From contig JAQPZY010001684.1 in assembly GCA_029931535.1 (NCBI GenBank), positions 3,225,001 through 3,289,000 on the forward strand: a stretch of DNA of 64,000 nucleotides. Reading direction: 5' to 3'. The translations under genes and the position numbers were made by a program. The notes beneath the pieces were generated by a model. The model was not told where the DNA came from. It saw only the letters and a program-made list of their open reading frames with translations, and did no database searches. Source of the DNA: Margaritifera margaritifera. Lineage: Eukaryota; Mollusca; Bivalvia; Unionida; Margaritiferidae. Of this stretch, positions 40,638-55,600 are shown one piece after another. Position 1 is the first letter of the stretch; each line of letters opens with the position of its first letter.

Positions 40638-43600
40638 GGTCTTTGAGAAAAATAACTGTAATAAATTACCCGAAATTTCGGGAGCCATGCCACGACCGGG
40701 TTATATCCGAATTCGGGTTATAGCGGGGCGGGTTATAGCGGGGTCCCACTGTACATGTAAATGTATAGTCTTCAAGATATGCATGATACTATTATAAAAT
40801 TTTATAAAATCTAAGACTCATATTAATATATTTGATTCTTGCTTCCTTGCTGGCTGACACAAGAAAATTAGTTCCTTGTTGAAAAAATAAATACATCTCA
40901 AATGATAACAATAATGAATTGTCTGTGAAGATGTGCACATACAGTTGAAAATTTTCTTCTATTTAAGTATTATTTCCATTCTCTCAATCAGCATTACCTA
41001 AACTTATATTTCATCCGAATCGAAGGCATGTCCCTAAAATTATGTTATGCAAAGTGAAATTGTCTTTACCAATCATATAAGCTATGAGTATCCAAACCAT
41101 TTTATTTTACTGTTTCTTGATAAGTTCTAAGAACTGGAGAGTTTACTTCACTTTTTTTTGTAGGAAAATGATATGGTTTCATTGATTTTGAGTGAGGATA
41201 GGGCTTAATGGCACATCAGCAAAATTACTGGTTATATGGTGCTGATTAAAAGGTATCTTGTTTGTTTTGTTTTTTTAATGGCACTTTTAACACATTACTG
41301 GCTATATCATGCTGAGGAAATGGGAGGCAAGTGCCTTTCCCAAGGACACACAGAGGCAGCTGACCTAGGCAGGTATCAAACCTGCGACCCTTGCATTATG
41401 AGACCGATGCTCTACCAACTGAGCTACCACAGCTCCCTTAATTAAAAGGTAAGTGCTAAAAATATAAATGTAAAGAATTGCAACAAACAAAACAACCCCA
41501 CACAAAACAAACTTTAGGAAGATAAAGCCTTCCAAGTAAAAAAAACATATAGCACTACAACATAAAAGATAAAAGGTAAAGATGTTGAAATTCTGTAAGA
41601 GGTATCTTAAATACAACAGTGAAAAACATACAATTCTTAAAATATATGATCATGTTTTTTTTTAAAATTAAATAAACCACTTAGAAATCTAATACCACCT
41701 GTAAAGTTTTTTTCTAGGGAATGATTCTACAAGTGATAAATTGAGGTGAAATTTATAACATGTACCTGGGTGGCCAGACTGAGTACTTGCTGTACAAGCT
41801 CCTGGGTATCTGTAGGTCTCTTGAGGAATAACTTGACAATAGCTGTTAGTAGCTGTAACTGAACCTGAAAAAGTTATTTACAAAAAGTTTTATACATGTA
41901 AAGTTTTGAGGATGATTATGAGGATAAAAAAAAAATTAAAAACTGCACACTGTGAACAGTCTGTATATAAAAAGTCTGTTTTATTTACTAATGCCATGCT
42001 TTAGAAATTGTATAGCTAACTAATTCCAACTCTGAATCAGCTACACTTCATATCTGCAACAAATCTATACTCATGGTTAATATTACTTTACATTCTAAGG
42101 GCTGTTCCATTAGATATGTGGGAAATTTAAAGGCATTTTCCAATTTGGACGGCCAGCCCTAGATGAAATTTACGACTGTGTATCAACTTTCTTTCACAAC
42201 TCTGAGTTATTAGGTATCCTGGCATCTACAATTGCCAATCATCCTAAGTCTTAGGCGACACAAATTTTGTTTGGACATTTGATTGTCTGGATAACCAATA
42301 AGTTGAATAGAATAAGCTGCAATCAGTGAATCACCATATCAGTCTGTAATGACTGAAAAGTCTAGATAACTGGCATCTGGCTAATTTACATTTTATTATT
42401 ACTATTATTACTACTATCATAGCTTTTATTATTATATATTACTACTATCAGCACTATTATTATTAGTATTATTATTGAAATTTTCTTCTCTGGATACCAT
42501 GCCTGTTTAAATGCAACAGTTCATGTTTTTGGCTTGATTCTCATAATAATAAAATGCAATTAAAAAAAAAAAATACAGACTTACTCATCATATCATTTCT
42601 ACTGAACTTTATTTTGCTAGTACTGATAGCATTATCGTTAGGTCCACTGACTAATTTCTGCTGCTTTTTTTTTAAACTTAAGGGAAGAATTTTTTTTCAA
42701 AATAACCATGAAACAAATCACAAGTAGACCATTTGTATTTATATTTATATTATAATATTTATATATTATTAAATATATTAAATTCAAGTATGAGTATGCC
42801 TGTTTAGTCCCTGTCCTCCAATTCATTTCTACAGTAATATTACTTTAGTACAAGTTTCTTTATAAAAACCTGCTAGCTATCTGTTATGAAAGGTATGCAA
42901 GATAACAGTATATAAATATGTGCGCATGACCTCATAAACACACTTCCTCTCTTTTAGCCAGAACTCACACAATAACAATCCATTTTTAAGCAGAGTGTCC
43001 CTCAATCCCAGCATTGCTCTTTGGAAGAAAGCAGTTGCTAATATCTGCTTGGAAAATCAGAATTTGTATAGCAAAACTACCACCATGCATGCCTGTTGTC
43101 TCATTACCACTTTTAAATCAGTCTGATAATGGAACTTACATGTATCTAACTGGGTGTGAATGTATTGGGCGAGATGATGAATCTCCAAAGTAGACAGCTT
43201 TCAATGTAGACAAAGGCAGTTAACTCTTCTAGTATGTATATATACATGATTGGGACAATGTTTATGACATTGTAGGTGTGCACTTATTATGATGAGCTTT
43301 AACCTTGTAAACTTAACCCAATTAATATTTTGTTAAATGAAATGGGCATGAATTACATTGAATATATATATCCACACACCTGAGGATTCTCATCTTGGAA
43401 TCCCTCAAGGAAACTCTCCAGTAGCTCATCAGCATTATCAATTCTTTCTGCATATTCCCCAATGATCCAGATCATGGAAGCCCTAAAACAGAAATGGATA
43501 TTTCATTGCTATTTCATCTCCAATTTTATTAAACATTTGTGTAAAACATCCATATATCTTTTTATGTAAGATACAATCACACTTGCTTAAAGTAATACAG

Positions 43601-46600
43601 ATCAGAAAGCTTGTGGAGGATATTTTTCTTGTGCTGGGAACAAATATAATGATTTTCTGGTGCCCTGCCAACACATTAGAGTGGTAAAAGAAATATATTT
43701 AATTGGTACATAAAATTCTGATAGCCAAAGCAAAGTGATGTTGCAAAATCACATTTCAAGTAAGCTCTTTTGCTACTGTTAGAGCTATGTCTATGTGCCT
43801 TCCTATTATATAAGATATATTCCTACGAGTTAGTTTTTGTCAGCACCCAAATATACTGAGAAAAAAAAAAGTAAATACTTAATAACTTCACAAGTATCAA
43901 TTTTTTTTCCACATATTATAAATTATCTGAAGTCCATTTGATCTGAAATCTTTACTATATGTGGAACTTTTATGGTGCAACCAATTGTTTTGAGCAAAAT
44001 GGTTTCTTCAGGAATACTTACCCAATAATACAATAGTACATTCACAACCTCCCAAATCCAGTCCTCCAAAGCTAAGAAAGACTTCTGCAATGTCTTTGGC
44101 TTGTTTTAGCAACAGAAGAGCTAAAAAGTTGTCAGCTTTAGATGTGCACACTCTTCCAATGATGTAGGATTGTGAGGAGGGCTTGTCCAGATTCTGATTG
44201 GGTAAGTATTTTCATCATATTTTGCTCTAAAAATTACTGGGCTTTTAGTAATCCGTCCATTTAATGATTTCAGATTAGCAAATTAGTGTTAATTTTTAGC
44301 TCTGTATTTTTTTTATCTACTGCTGCATGGCTGTAAAGATTAAATGAGGGGTCAAATTTAAGAACTGCATTTTGCTACCATAGTACCAGGTATGCCCAAG
44401 GTGCATAACCCATCACCCACAGATCATATAGGACACAACCTATCACCCACAGATCATATAGGACTCAACCCATCACCCAAAGATCGTATAGGACTCAACC
44501 CATCACCCAAAGATCGTATAGGACACAACCTATCACCCACAAATCATATAGGACACAACCTATCACCCACAGATCGTATAGGACACAACCCATCACCCAC
44601 AGATCATATAGAACACAACCTATCATCCACAGATAATATAGGACACAACCCATCACCCACAGATCATACAGGACACAACCCATCACCCATAGATCATATA
44701 GGACACAACCCATCACCCAAAGATCGTATAGGACTCAACCCATCACCCAAAGATCGTATAGGACTCAACCCATCACCCAAAGATCGTATAGGACACAACC
44801 TATCACCCACAAATCATATAGGACACAACCTATCACCCACAGATCGTATAGGACACAACCCATCACCCACAGATCATATAGAACACAACCTATCATCCAC
44901 AGATAATATAGGACACAACCCATCACCCACAGATCATATAGGACACAACCCATCACCCATAGATCATATAGGACACAACCCATCACCCAAAGATCGTATA
45001 GGACTCAACCCATCACCCAAAGATCGTATAGGACACAACCTATCACCCACAAATCATATTGGACACAACCTATCACCCACAGATCGTATAGGACACAACC
45101 CATCACCCACAGATCATATAGAACACAACCTATCATCCACAGATAATATAGGACACAACCCATCACCCACAGATCATATAGGACACAACCCATCACCCAT
45201 AGATCATATAGGACACAACCCATCACCCACAAATCATATGGGATAATCTTAATAAGAGTGAGAAAAAGAAATTCTTCTGCAAATCTGAACCAACTGCAGC
45301 AGCACTTCTTTAAGAGTTGCCAATAACACCACGAACAACAATAAGAGGATCATATACTTCATGCCATAACAGCATTAGGCAACAATTAACCACATTGTGG
45401 GCATACACAGTATCTGGGTAACAAAATGCATTTTTTAAATTTGACCCCTCTCATTAAAATTGGACTCCCACATCACATTAGATCAAAAAAATTCTTGATG
45501 ATTTCACCTTAAAAGTTGCACATGTGCTAAACCTTTATAACCTTATTGACTCTGATACTTTTATAATAAATGAAATAGCATCAATACTTGCAAAGTAATT
45601 ATGACTGATTACCTTGCTTCTGGCTCAAAGTAATCATGACTGATTACCTTGCTTCTCGCTCAAAGTAATTATGACTGATTACCTTGCTTCTGTCTCAAAT
45701 TATAACTGATTACCTTGCTTCTGGCTCAAAGTAATTATGACTGATTACCTTGCTTCTGGCTCGTCTAGGGTATCCAGATTCTCACAAAGTGTGGCAATGA
45801 TGCTCTCATACTTGTTGGGATATTTTCGGAAAATGTCCTGAAATGACCAATTACTTTGTAGTAAATTATGGATTATTAATAGACAAATACCTGTAATTAC
45901 TCAATGTACATGCTGAAATGGATATTATCATACAGATGATACAAGTAGCCATTAATGTTAAGGTTTTTGCATTTCAGTTTCTCTTATATTGTTGCATGTA
46001 CAGTCATGAAATTTGACAGGTGTATTCAGCATGGAAGATACTGCTCATCACAGGCAATTGGAGGTCACAGTGAATTCTTTTGGAGAAATTAAAATTCTAA
46101 TTTTTAATATGGGCAGGTGTGTTTTGCAGTATTATCACCTTGTGAACCCTGATGGTATTTTTTCATATAACATATTATCTACCTCTTATTATCTATCATT
46201 CTAAACACTTCAATCAGAGTTCTGCCTTTTGATATAAAAACTTTGTTGAGGTATCAGGGTTTGAACCTCATCTTACTGAAAGAAATTATACTGCTCAGGT
46301 CTATGTTATGCAAATAATGATATTAGTGGTCTCAAAATGGGAACCAGAGGTGCACTTCAATATTCTTTTAAGTAACAAAAATAAAACAAAAGAATTAATT
46401 TCTTTTATCACGACTTCAATCTGTTTGAAAAAAAATCATAGGTCAGTCACTTCAAATTATACTTTCTGTATTCTGAATCTAATGTTGCAGTGCCTTTTAT
46501 AAAGATAGATTTTATGAAAATCTTAACCTAGTTACTAACTTTTTCAATGAACTTCTGCCTTGTCCATACTTTTTCAAGGATTACCATATTTAAAGATAAT

Positions 46601-49600
46601 ACTATGTACTCGCTTACAAATCATGTCCAGCTGCGAACAATGTATACCCTGATCTGCCACTGCATAAAAAGCCAGCAGATCAGGGTCTATCTTGTTTGTT
46701 CTACTGATTACTCCTAATAAATTGCTGTAACCCAGATCTGCCGGCACATTATGTGATGGCAGATCTGGGTCAGTGTAGTTTGCATTTGGACTATACTTAT
46801 GAGTATATATAGTACTTCTGTTTGAACATAAAATGGTTAATAATGTTGCTAATTATACTAACTCACCAAAATTATCCTAAAAACCTGGATTATTTACATG
46901 TGAAGCACATAACTGCTTTACCTTGATAACAACAATGGCCTCCTGTACCACATAGTTGACCTTGGTCTGGATCAAGTCTAGTAAAGTGCTGACACAGCGT
47001 TCTGCAGCCTGCTCCACCTTGATTGCACACCGACCAATGGCTCGCACTGATTTACGCACAAAGTCGACATCCACCTCTGTGGCATATCTGACAACAGGAA
47101 TGAAATACACACAATGTCCTTTCTGCATAGTTTTTGGTTTTCCCAAATCAATATATTCCAAACTAGCCATTTTAATGACAAGATATATGATACGAGTTAC
47201 TTTGACTCTAAATGACTGGATGAAAATCTCATTAGAAATGGATATATAAATTTCTGCTATTCATATCAGGCCTTGTTTATAATGTCAACATTCGGTGTAC
47301 AATCAAACTTTCAATCTGCTGCAAAAATGTGAAGCTACTAAAAAGATTTTGCTCTCATAGGTTATACCAAAAAAAGTAAGAATAATAAAGACAGAGAGCA
47401 AGAGATAGAAATATTGGGAAAAACAGCTCAAACTAAAGTGCTATGTGCTATCTCTTGAGACTAGAACTCATCTGAGAGAGAGAGATTGTGACTGTGTGTG
47501 ACAGACATACTTACTCTTTTAGTTCAGCCAGAACTTGAGCTATGTTGCCCTGGTTGGTGAGTCGAATCATAATGTCCAGTTTCTCAAGTTTAACATAGAT
47601 GGGGTCATTGTATTTCACAAAGAAGACTTTCATTTCATTTTTCAAGATTTCTGGTCTGAAAAATGTACAAAACATAGATGTACATGGAGTGGTTGCGGAA
47701 TTATTGTCCGACTCCTAAATCCATTCATATAAAATTAGGTTCACATGTTCTTACCTTTACCTAGATATTTCAGAATGTTAAGACAATTGTTTGTGACCAA
47801 GATTCTGACAGAAACCTAATTGACAAGTAAAAACAAGTCAACAAATTCTTACATAATGTGGTACATTCCAGAAGGCTGAATGCTTTTGATCTTGTGGCAT
47901 AAGTCATTTTAAAAACTGGAATCTCATGTCATTTCAACATATTAAACAAGAAAGTATTTGATGATTACACAGCTTGTCTCTATGAAGCTTTATGTAGTCT
48001 CCAGCAGACTACAGTGATCCTGAGAACAAAATGTTGGCACTATAACAAGTTGATAAAAAGAAAACCATTTTATTTTTCCTTTTTTTAAAAATATTTGTGC
48101 TTAAAATTTGCTTCTGAAGCTATTATTATTGTCCACCCCAAGAAGCAAGATTTTACTGGGTGAAGTCTCATGCGTCGAGTAACCTTGAAGTGAAAACCAG
48201 TATGACCACTATTGGAAACATAGTTCATTCATCAGTATTACCTTGATTAGCAACTACAGCTAAGGACTTGCAAGAAATGCAAGCAGTCCACTTATCTAAA
48301 AACTTTAATGCAAAAATTTTGTTCACTCTGATGCTTAAAATAGTGAGACGGACAACATTGCTGACAATGCTGATGCTGCTAATAAGACACACAAAAAAAC
48401 TCTTATTTCAGCAGGTAATAAATTAATAAATTGTTTGGTGACTGTCTACAAATGACAATCACATTTAGATTCAAATTCTGTCACATCTTTTCTAGCAAAT
48501 GTTTAATTATATAAAAAAATGTTTATGATTCATATTTTCTTACACTAGTGGATGGAAGCTGGGTTTGTAATCAGCACAAATGATGTTACTGTTGTTGACA
48601 AAACAAATGGTATACAATAAACCCTCCTGTCCTTTATTTCTATATAAAACCAGCTGAAATTTGTATTTTCCATTGAGTTAAAGCCATTGATGATCATGAA
48701 GCTAGCTAACATTACCTCTTCTGCACAATGAGGTTGATATTCCTAAGGGCCACATACTGAATCTCAGGCTCAGCCGATAGAAGGGTCACGAGAGGCGGGG
48801 ACAGTTTCTTCAGCAGGGTGGTGTAATAATCTCCACTTTGTTCCAACATCTCCATTAACTTCATCACAACCTGGACACATATTTCATCATTAAACACAGT
48901 CTACATTTTACATAGGCAACAATCTTACATGAATACTTATTATGCATTAAATTAAGGGTTTAATCTAGAATTTAGGGATATGGGGTGAATGGCCCCTTGA
49001 TATTTTCTAAAGGGGCTGACTCTGATTCGGATGGGCCAATAGTATGTGTGGTTTCTTCTGAAATTAACAGAAAAACAGGATTTTCATTTTTTTAATACTT
49101 TCACACTATGCAACTTAGAATACTGAATGTGAAAAAACGTTAACATTTGTTGTACATTGAAGCCTAGTCTGTATGTCATATTATCTGCACTCTTCTCACA
49201 TTCAATTAAAAGAACCATGCACCATTTAATTTAAAGCAAAATAAGTTTGTGGTGTCCTGCCTTTCAAAGATAGTCAGGAAATGATGAGAAGTCACAAGCT
49301 TCTCCAATTGTTGCATAAATATAATTTACTTGGGGTGCTTTGCTCTTGTGCCAACCTGTATGTTGCCATCTTTACTCACTGCTGATGTGTTCCTTTCACT
49401 TGGGAAGTTTTCATCGTAATTATGTTTCTCCAATAATACTTACCTGATCACATTAACATTAAGTAGTTAACTTCTGCTACATCCTGAATCCAGCCCTCCG
49501 AGAGAGACAAAAAAGTTGTTTCTCCGATGTATATGTCATATTCACAGACATGATTTTGGTTCTTTATTTTAAAAAAAGACTGAAAATGTGAATGGGGATC

Positions 49601-52600
49601 TGGGGGTCCTCCCCCCTTTGGGGTCTTAAGGGGTGGCGCCCCTGATCAGGGGTTCTAAGGAACCGAAGGCCCCCATCCAAAAATGCATTTTAGACTCTGA
49701 GAGCATACAAAACTTCTCCTGGTGGCCCTTATTATCATAATATTTTGCAAAGTTGTTACTTCATTCCAACAAAAAAAAAATCATTTGAAAAATAACAAAC
49801 TTACCCAACATTAAACAATACTTGAAGAATTTCGCAATGTTCATTATTACATCAACTCCATAATATTGGTGCTGAAGTTATTACATATGCATGCCAGTTT
49901 TCACACAATAATTCAGCCACAATAGTTTGTTTATTTTTGCAGCACATATTACATGTATATCACACTTTTCTCTTTTCATAACAAATCTTTTTTTTTTCTT
50001 TCATGGTAAATGTTTGTAATTATATATATATATATATATATCAACTATATAAAAATATCCACATAAATTCACTTGTCTTTTCCCCTCTTGGACACAACCT
50101 GTTGATACTGATTTGCTAGTCTTGCTTTTTTTGCAGCCTTGGCAAAGATTTCTGCTTTCCTTTTTGTAACCACTGATTTTGTGGGCCCAACACTCAATTT
50201 TTTCTTTTCATTCTCAATAAGAGTTTTTTTTCCCCTTTAAGCTCCTCCTTGCCTATATGCAGTTCACATATTCTGACACAGGGTTGCATCTGCCGTCTCA
50301 TGTAAGAAATCTTTCTTAAAATACTGTATATCGCACATTTCATGATGCCTTCAGACCATATTTAATGTTCCTTGTATTGTCTATATGCAGTTCACATATT
50401 CTGACACAGGGTTGCATCTGCCCTCTCATGTAAGAAATCTTTCTTAAAATACTGTATATCGCACATTTCATGATGCCTTCAGACCATATTTAATGTTCCT
50501 TGTATTGTCTATATGCAGTTCACATATTCTGACACAGGGTTGCATCTGCCCTCTCATGTAAGAAATCTTTCTTAAAATACTGTATATCGCACATTTCATG
50601 ATGCCTTCAGACCATATTTAATGTTCTGTACTGAGTTGTAGGTTTCTATATTTATTCTGATTTGAAATCAGTAATATCATTCATGACATTCAAGGATGAC
50701 TCTACTTGTGGGCCATGAAAACAACTCAATAAAGACATGACCATCTTTGATAGACAAGGTTATCTGGCAACAATATCATCACTTTCCCACAGTGATCTAT
50801 ATGTTGTCCCTACTTAAATTCAAGCAGGAAATCAGTTTGAAATCTTCTAACTTCCAAGTCATACTGGTCCAACTCCTTTTCATTTAACACATTAGTTGGC
50901 ATTAGTAGTTCAAATCTTTCTGGCAAAGATCGCAAAATGCTAGTCCTCTGGCATTCAGTTTTCTTACAAAATTGACCAACTACATTACCATCGACTTTGC
51001 GTTCAAGCCATTCCCATTTCCATACATTTTTCAAACCATTATCCAAACTTTTTGTGTCCATTGATAATTCGAGATGCCATGTTTGGCAAGCATGCTTATT
51101 TCCATCAGTTTCCGTTATGCAAAGTTCACTGAACGTGTAGAAACATTTGACCAATCAGAATGCTCTTTACAACGATCGTCTGTTAAATAACATATGGAAT
51201 GAATACTATTACAAGGATCATCTTTGTACAGTTAAATTATTGTGGAATGGGGCTGGACAGACCATTATTTAAAAACTGGATCAGAGATGATAGAAAAAAA
51301 ATGGACCATATAGACGAAAATCGGTTTCAGGCCAGGAGAAAAGCATAATTCCATTTTAAAATGGAAAAAAAATCTTAACTGTATTCATTGAAAGAAACTG
51401 TTCCAACATACAATTATAATTACCTCTGCTAACCAGTGCTAGGTGGCTACTCAAATACCAGATGTTTCTCAATTTAATCTTGAGTGATACATCATCAAGG
51501 GTGCTTGCCTCTGTGGGGAGGTGTGCGAGGACGTAACTGTAATGTGATTGGGTACATATTCTTGGAGAAACATAATTATTTTCTACAAATGACTTTTTCT
51601 GTCAAATATATTACCTGATCACATTAATATTAAGAGAATAGGTAATGCATAAGCAAGCAACTTCTACTTTGGCAACCCCTTCAAGGACACTGTGATACGA
51701 GTCTTTCTATGAATGCTAAAATCATCCCTCTAATGAAAGGTTGCACAACCGAGTGACAACTTCTAGTAACATGTAATTGTCATGAAGTCATAGTCAAAGG
51801 GCAAGGATAAATGTATGCTGTTTCCTTAACAAAGAAAATTTCCAGGCAAATCAAGAAAAAACTTTACACTAATGCCTGTGATGAAGTTGTGCTGGCATCA
51901 ACAAGGTCTGATGGGCAACTGCTGCTGCCAAGCTAAATCTCTAAGATAAAAACTAGACAAGGTCAACTGTGCGTGTCAGATGACAACCTCAATATTGTCT
52001 CAAATCAAACAGATGTATCTGAATGTGAGACTCGCAGAGATAGCTCTAATCTCATGTGCATATAGTTTAGAGATAGCTCTAATCTCATGTGCATATAGTT
52101 TAGAGATAGCTCTAATCTCATGTGCATATAGTTTAGAGATAGCTCTAATCTCATGTGCATATAGTTTAGAGATAGCTCTAATCTCATGTGCATATAGTTT
52201 CATGAGGTCTATCTGGTCCTGTGAGATCTGAGAATACACTGAGTAAATCACCCAGTTGCACCTGGAGGCCGAAGCTTAGAGAGTGATGTCTTGCTTTTTC
52301 TCACACATCCGGAGGAAGTCTCTGCTAGCCCACACAAATGCTTTCAGTACATATAGGATAGCACTTGAGAGCACAAACTGGATCTTGGAATCTCTCCTCT
52401 CTCATAGGAACTAGTGAGAAGGAGTGAATGATCACTTGATTATCATCTGTAACAGATCCCATGCAACTTAATGACAAGAACATTCACCACCAATGCTTCT
52501 GGGTTGGTACAAGCACAACAATGGTGGGCAGCTTGTGATTCCACCTGGTTGCAAAGAGACTGACCATCAGAAGAACCAAAATAGTGAACATCTGATGGAA

Positions 52601-55600
52601 GATTGATGGGGTGATTTTTTTCAGCAAGTTTAGCAGAATAAGTTTTCTTGCCACAGTATTATACTTGTGATTTACAATAATTTCAAATCCACTGACTGAT
52701 CATTTACATTAAATTACCTCAAAACCAGTGACTGATGATTTACATCAAATAATCTCAAATCCAGTGACTGATGATTTTTAATAAATTACTTTAAATCCAG
52801 TGTCTGATGATTTTCAATAAATTGCCTTAAATCCAGTGGCTGATGATTTATATTAAATTATCTCAGATCCAGTGACTGATGATTTACAGTAAATCACCTC
52901 AAATTCAGTGACTCACAATTTATGGTAAATTATCTCAAATTCAGTGACTGATGATTTGCAGTAAATAATGGCAAATCCAGTCCCTGATGATTTACAGTAA
53001 ATCACATTAAATACAGTTATCATTAAGGTAAATTACCTCAAATCCAGTAACTGAAGATTTACAGTAAATCATATTAAATCCAGTGACTGGTGATTCATAG
53101 TAAGTCACCTCAAATCCAGTGGCTGACAATTTGCTGTAGACCTACTCAAGTCTAGTTACTGATGATTTACAGTAAATTACCTAAAATCGAGTGACTGATG
53201 ATTTATATAACTAATGATTTACAGTAAATCATCGGATCCAGTGACTGATGATTTACAGTAAATCACCTCAAATCCAGTGACTGATGATTTATGGTAAATA
53301 ACCTCAAATTCAGTGATTAATGATTCCAGTAAATCATCTCAAATCCATTGAGTAATTATTTCCAATACATTACCTCAAATTCAGTGACTGATGATTTACA
53401 GTAAATAACCTCAAATCCACTGACTGATGATCTACAGTAAATCACCTCAAATCCACTGACTGATGATCTACAGTAAATTACCTCAAATCCAGCGACTGAT
53501 TAAAAATTGCCTCAAATCCAGCAATTGTTGTTGTATGTAACTGATCATTTACAGTAAATTACCTCAAATCCACCGACTGATTTACAGTAAATTGCCTCAA
53601 ATCCAGTGACTGATAATTTACAGTAAATTAATTGAGATCCAATGATGGGAAACAACTTTGCATATAGGTAACTTTTGCATAAAGATAAATTTTCAATTGA
53701 TGAATATCTTTATTCGTGAAATTTATATTTCCCTATGATCTTGTTCATAAATTATGAGATTACTTTTGATATTGAACTTTATTATTGCACAACATAATTA
53801 AGCAAATATTTCATATACTCATCTCATAATTTCTGTATTGAATATGTACAGTGTCACATCATGACATAAAACAAGATAAAATTTTAACATCAAAAGAATC
53901 AAAATCATATTATCTCAAATCATACCAATGAAAATTGTATGTGGTTTATGGATTGAAGCATCAGAATACTTTTAGTGTAATAAATTAAATTTTGTACTTT
54001 TTTGCTGAGTGCATACATGTCTTGGGTTCAGTCTAGGCTGCGTTTTTGTGCCAGCGGTGCAAAAAAATCATTGATGGCTCATTCAAATATGATAGAAAAA
54101 AAGTGTTTTAAGTAGCAACCTGAATTGTTTTACAAAGCAAAATTATAATGACATGGCACAGTGTCCAGATAATTGCAGATTTTGCACATCTATGTGCCCA
54201 TCACGTTGCTGGTTGTGAATTAACCTCTTTTACCTTTGATGTGAATTACATAGTATTTAATTCACAGGGACTAATACTTTAGTTTGACTGGTTACCTGCC
54301 TTAAGGTAGGGACTTAGCAATTAACACAATGGTAAACAATAACCAGTTGCACCATATGCAAAGACATTTTCATGAGGCGTGATTTGCAAACTTATTGACG
54401 ATTCTTTTCACGGGATATTTAGGAAATTAATAAATCACTATCCTACAGAGGCTTCTGACTCTTCATCCAGTCCACCATCGGAACTGAATAAAACGAGCTT
54501 TTGGAAAGAAATTAGAGGTTTAGAAAGTTGGTATGATGGATGGCTTGCTACAACCACAGTACATGGGTAAGAACAGTGTCAAAGTCACAGTTTGTAGCTG
54601 TCATGTGCAGAATAAAGACAAAGCAACAAAGTAGTGGTAATTCTAAAATTATAATACATGAAGTGATTCACATATATTTGATTTGTAAAACAATTCAGGT
54701 TGCTATTTAAAAGACTTTTTTCTCTGTCTGCCCATTCACATTAACTTTAGGAATTAATTTCTGCTACCTACCGAATCCAGGAAAGACTAACAAAATTTAT
54801 CTTTCCTGTCTATATACCATATAGACTATAGAAATAATATGTGGGAACTCTTCCAAGATACCATCATAATTACCTCCCCTTGTCATCGCCAGATGGTTAC
54901 CCATATACCTGCTGTTCCTCAGATTAAGGTTTTACTCAGTACAGGCAACATTGTATCGATATATCTTCCATAATCCATTTGATATTGCTTAAATATCAGC
55001 CATCTGCCTGCAGAGGCAGTATTTTATTGATTTTTCTTGCTGTAAGCATTGATATCTTTTTGTTATGTTTTTCCTCAGTAGTTTTCCATATTTGTTTCCA
55101 TCTCTGTCGACTTAGTCGCTGACCAAGGTGTTTTTTTTTTTCTTTTCATCTTTTTGTTTGCATTTCATGAAAATGTTTCTTTATAGCAGGTACTGTTGAA
55201 TTTCACAGCACTTTAGCATTTTATTATTTCTCTGCTTTATTTTGCATTACTTAGTCATTTTTCATTGTTGATGTAGGTACAGAGTGGCAACTAGATGCAC
55301 CAAGTGCAAGAAATTACCGTTTTTTTCTTTTTCTTCTCAACTATCTTCCTTCCTTTTGAGCAGTAACATGGACATGATAGAAGAACTTGTTCCCTCTTTT
55401 TGGCAGTCAATTGGGCATAAGTTACCCCACATGCTAGAACTGGGCTAGAGTGCCTGTAAGACTCTGTGCACGGGGTTCTCTGCTGACCTTGCTTGAGTTT
55501 TCTGCCAGCAGTTACTGCTGTCTATCACAGTCCTTCTGACTAGTCCATCAAGCTGGCCATTGCTGCATTTGATTACAGGTCAGTTACTACTGACAACATA

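Noticed and set aside
41365..41440. tRNA-Met-like sequence on the minus strand
   Set aside because: Arms do not pair into a proper cloverleaf, and a SINE tail plus 11-bp target duplications show it is a retroposon.
44392..45246. 284-codon plus-strand frame (SPTDHIGHN repeats)
   Set aside because: Product of a stop-free 30-bp minisatellite that is also open on the opposite strand; no start context, splice or family match.
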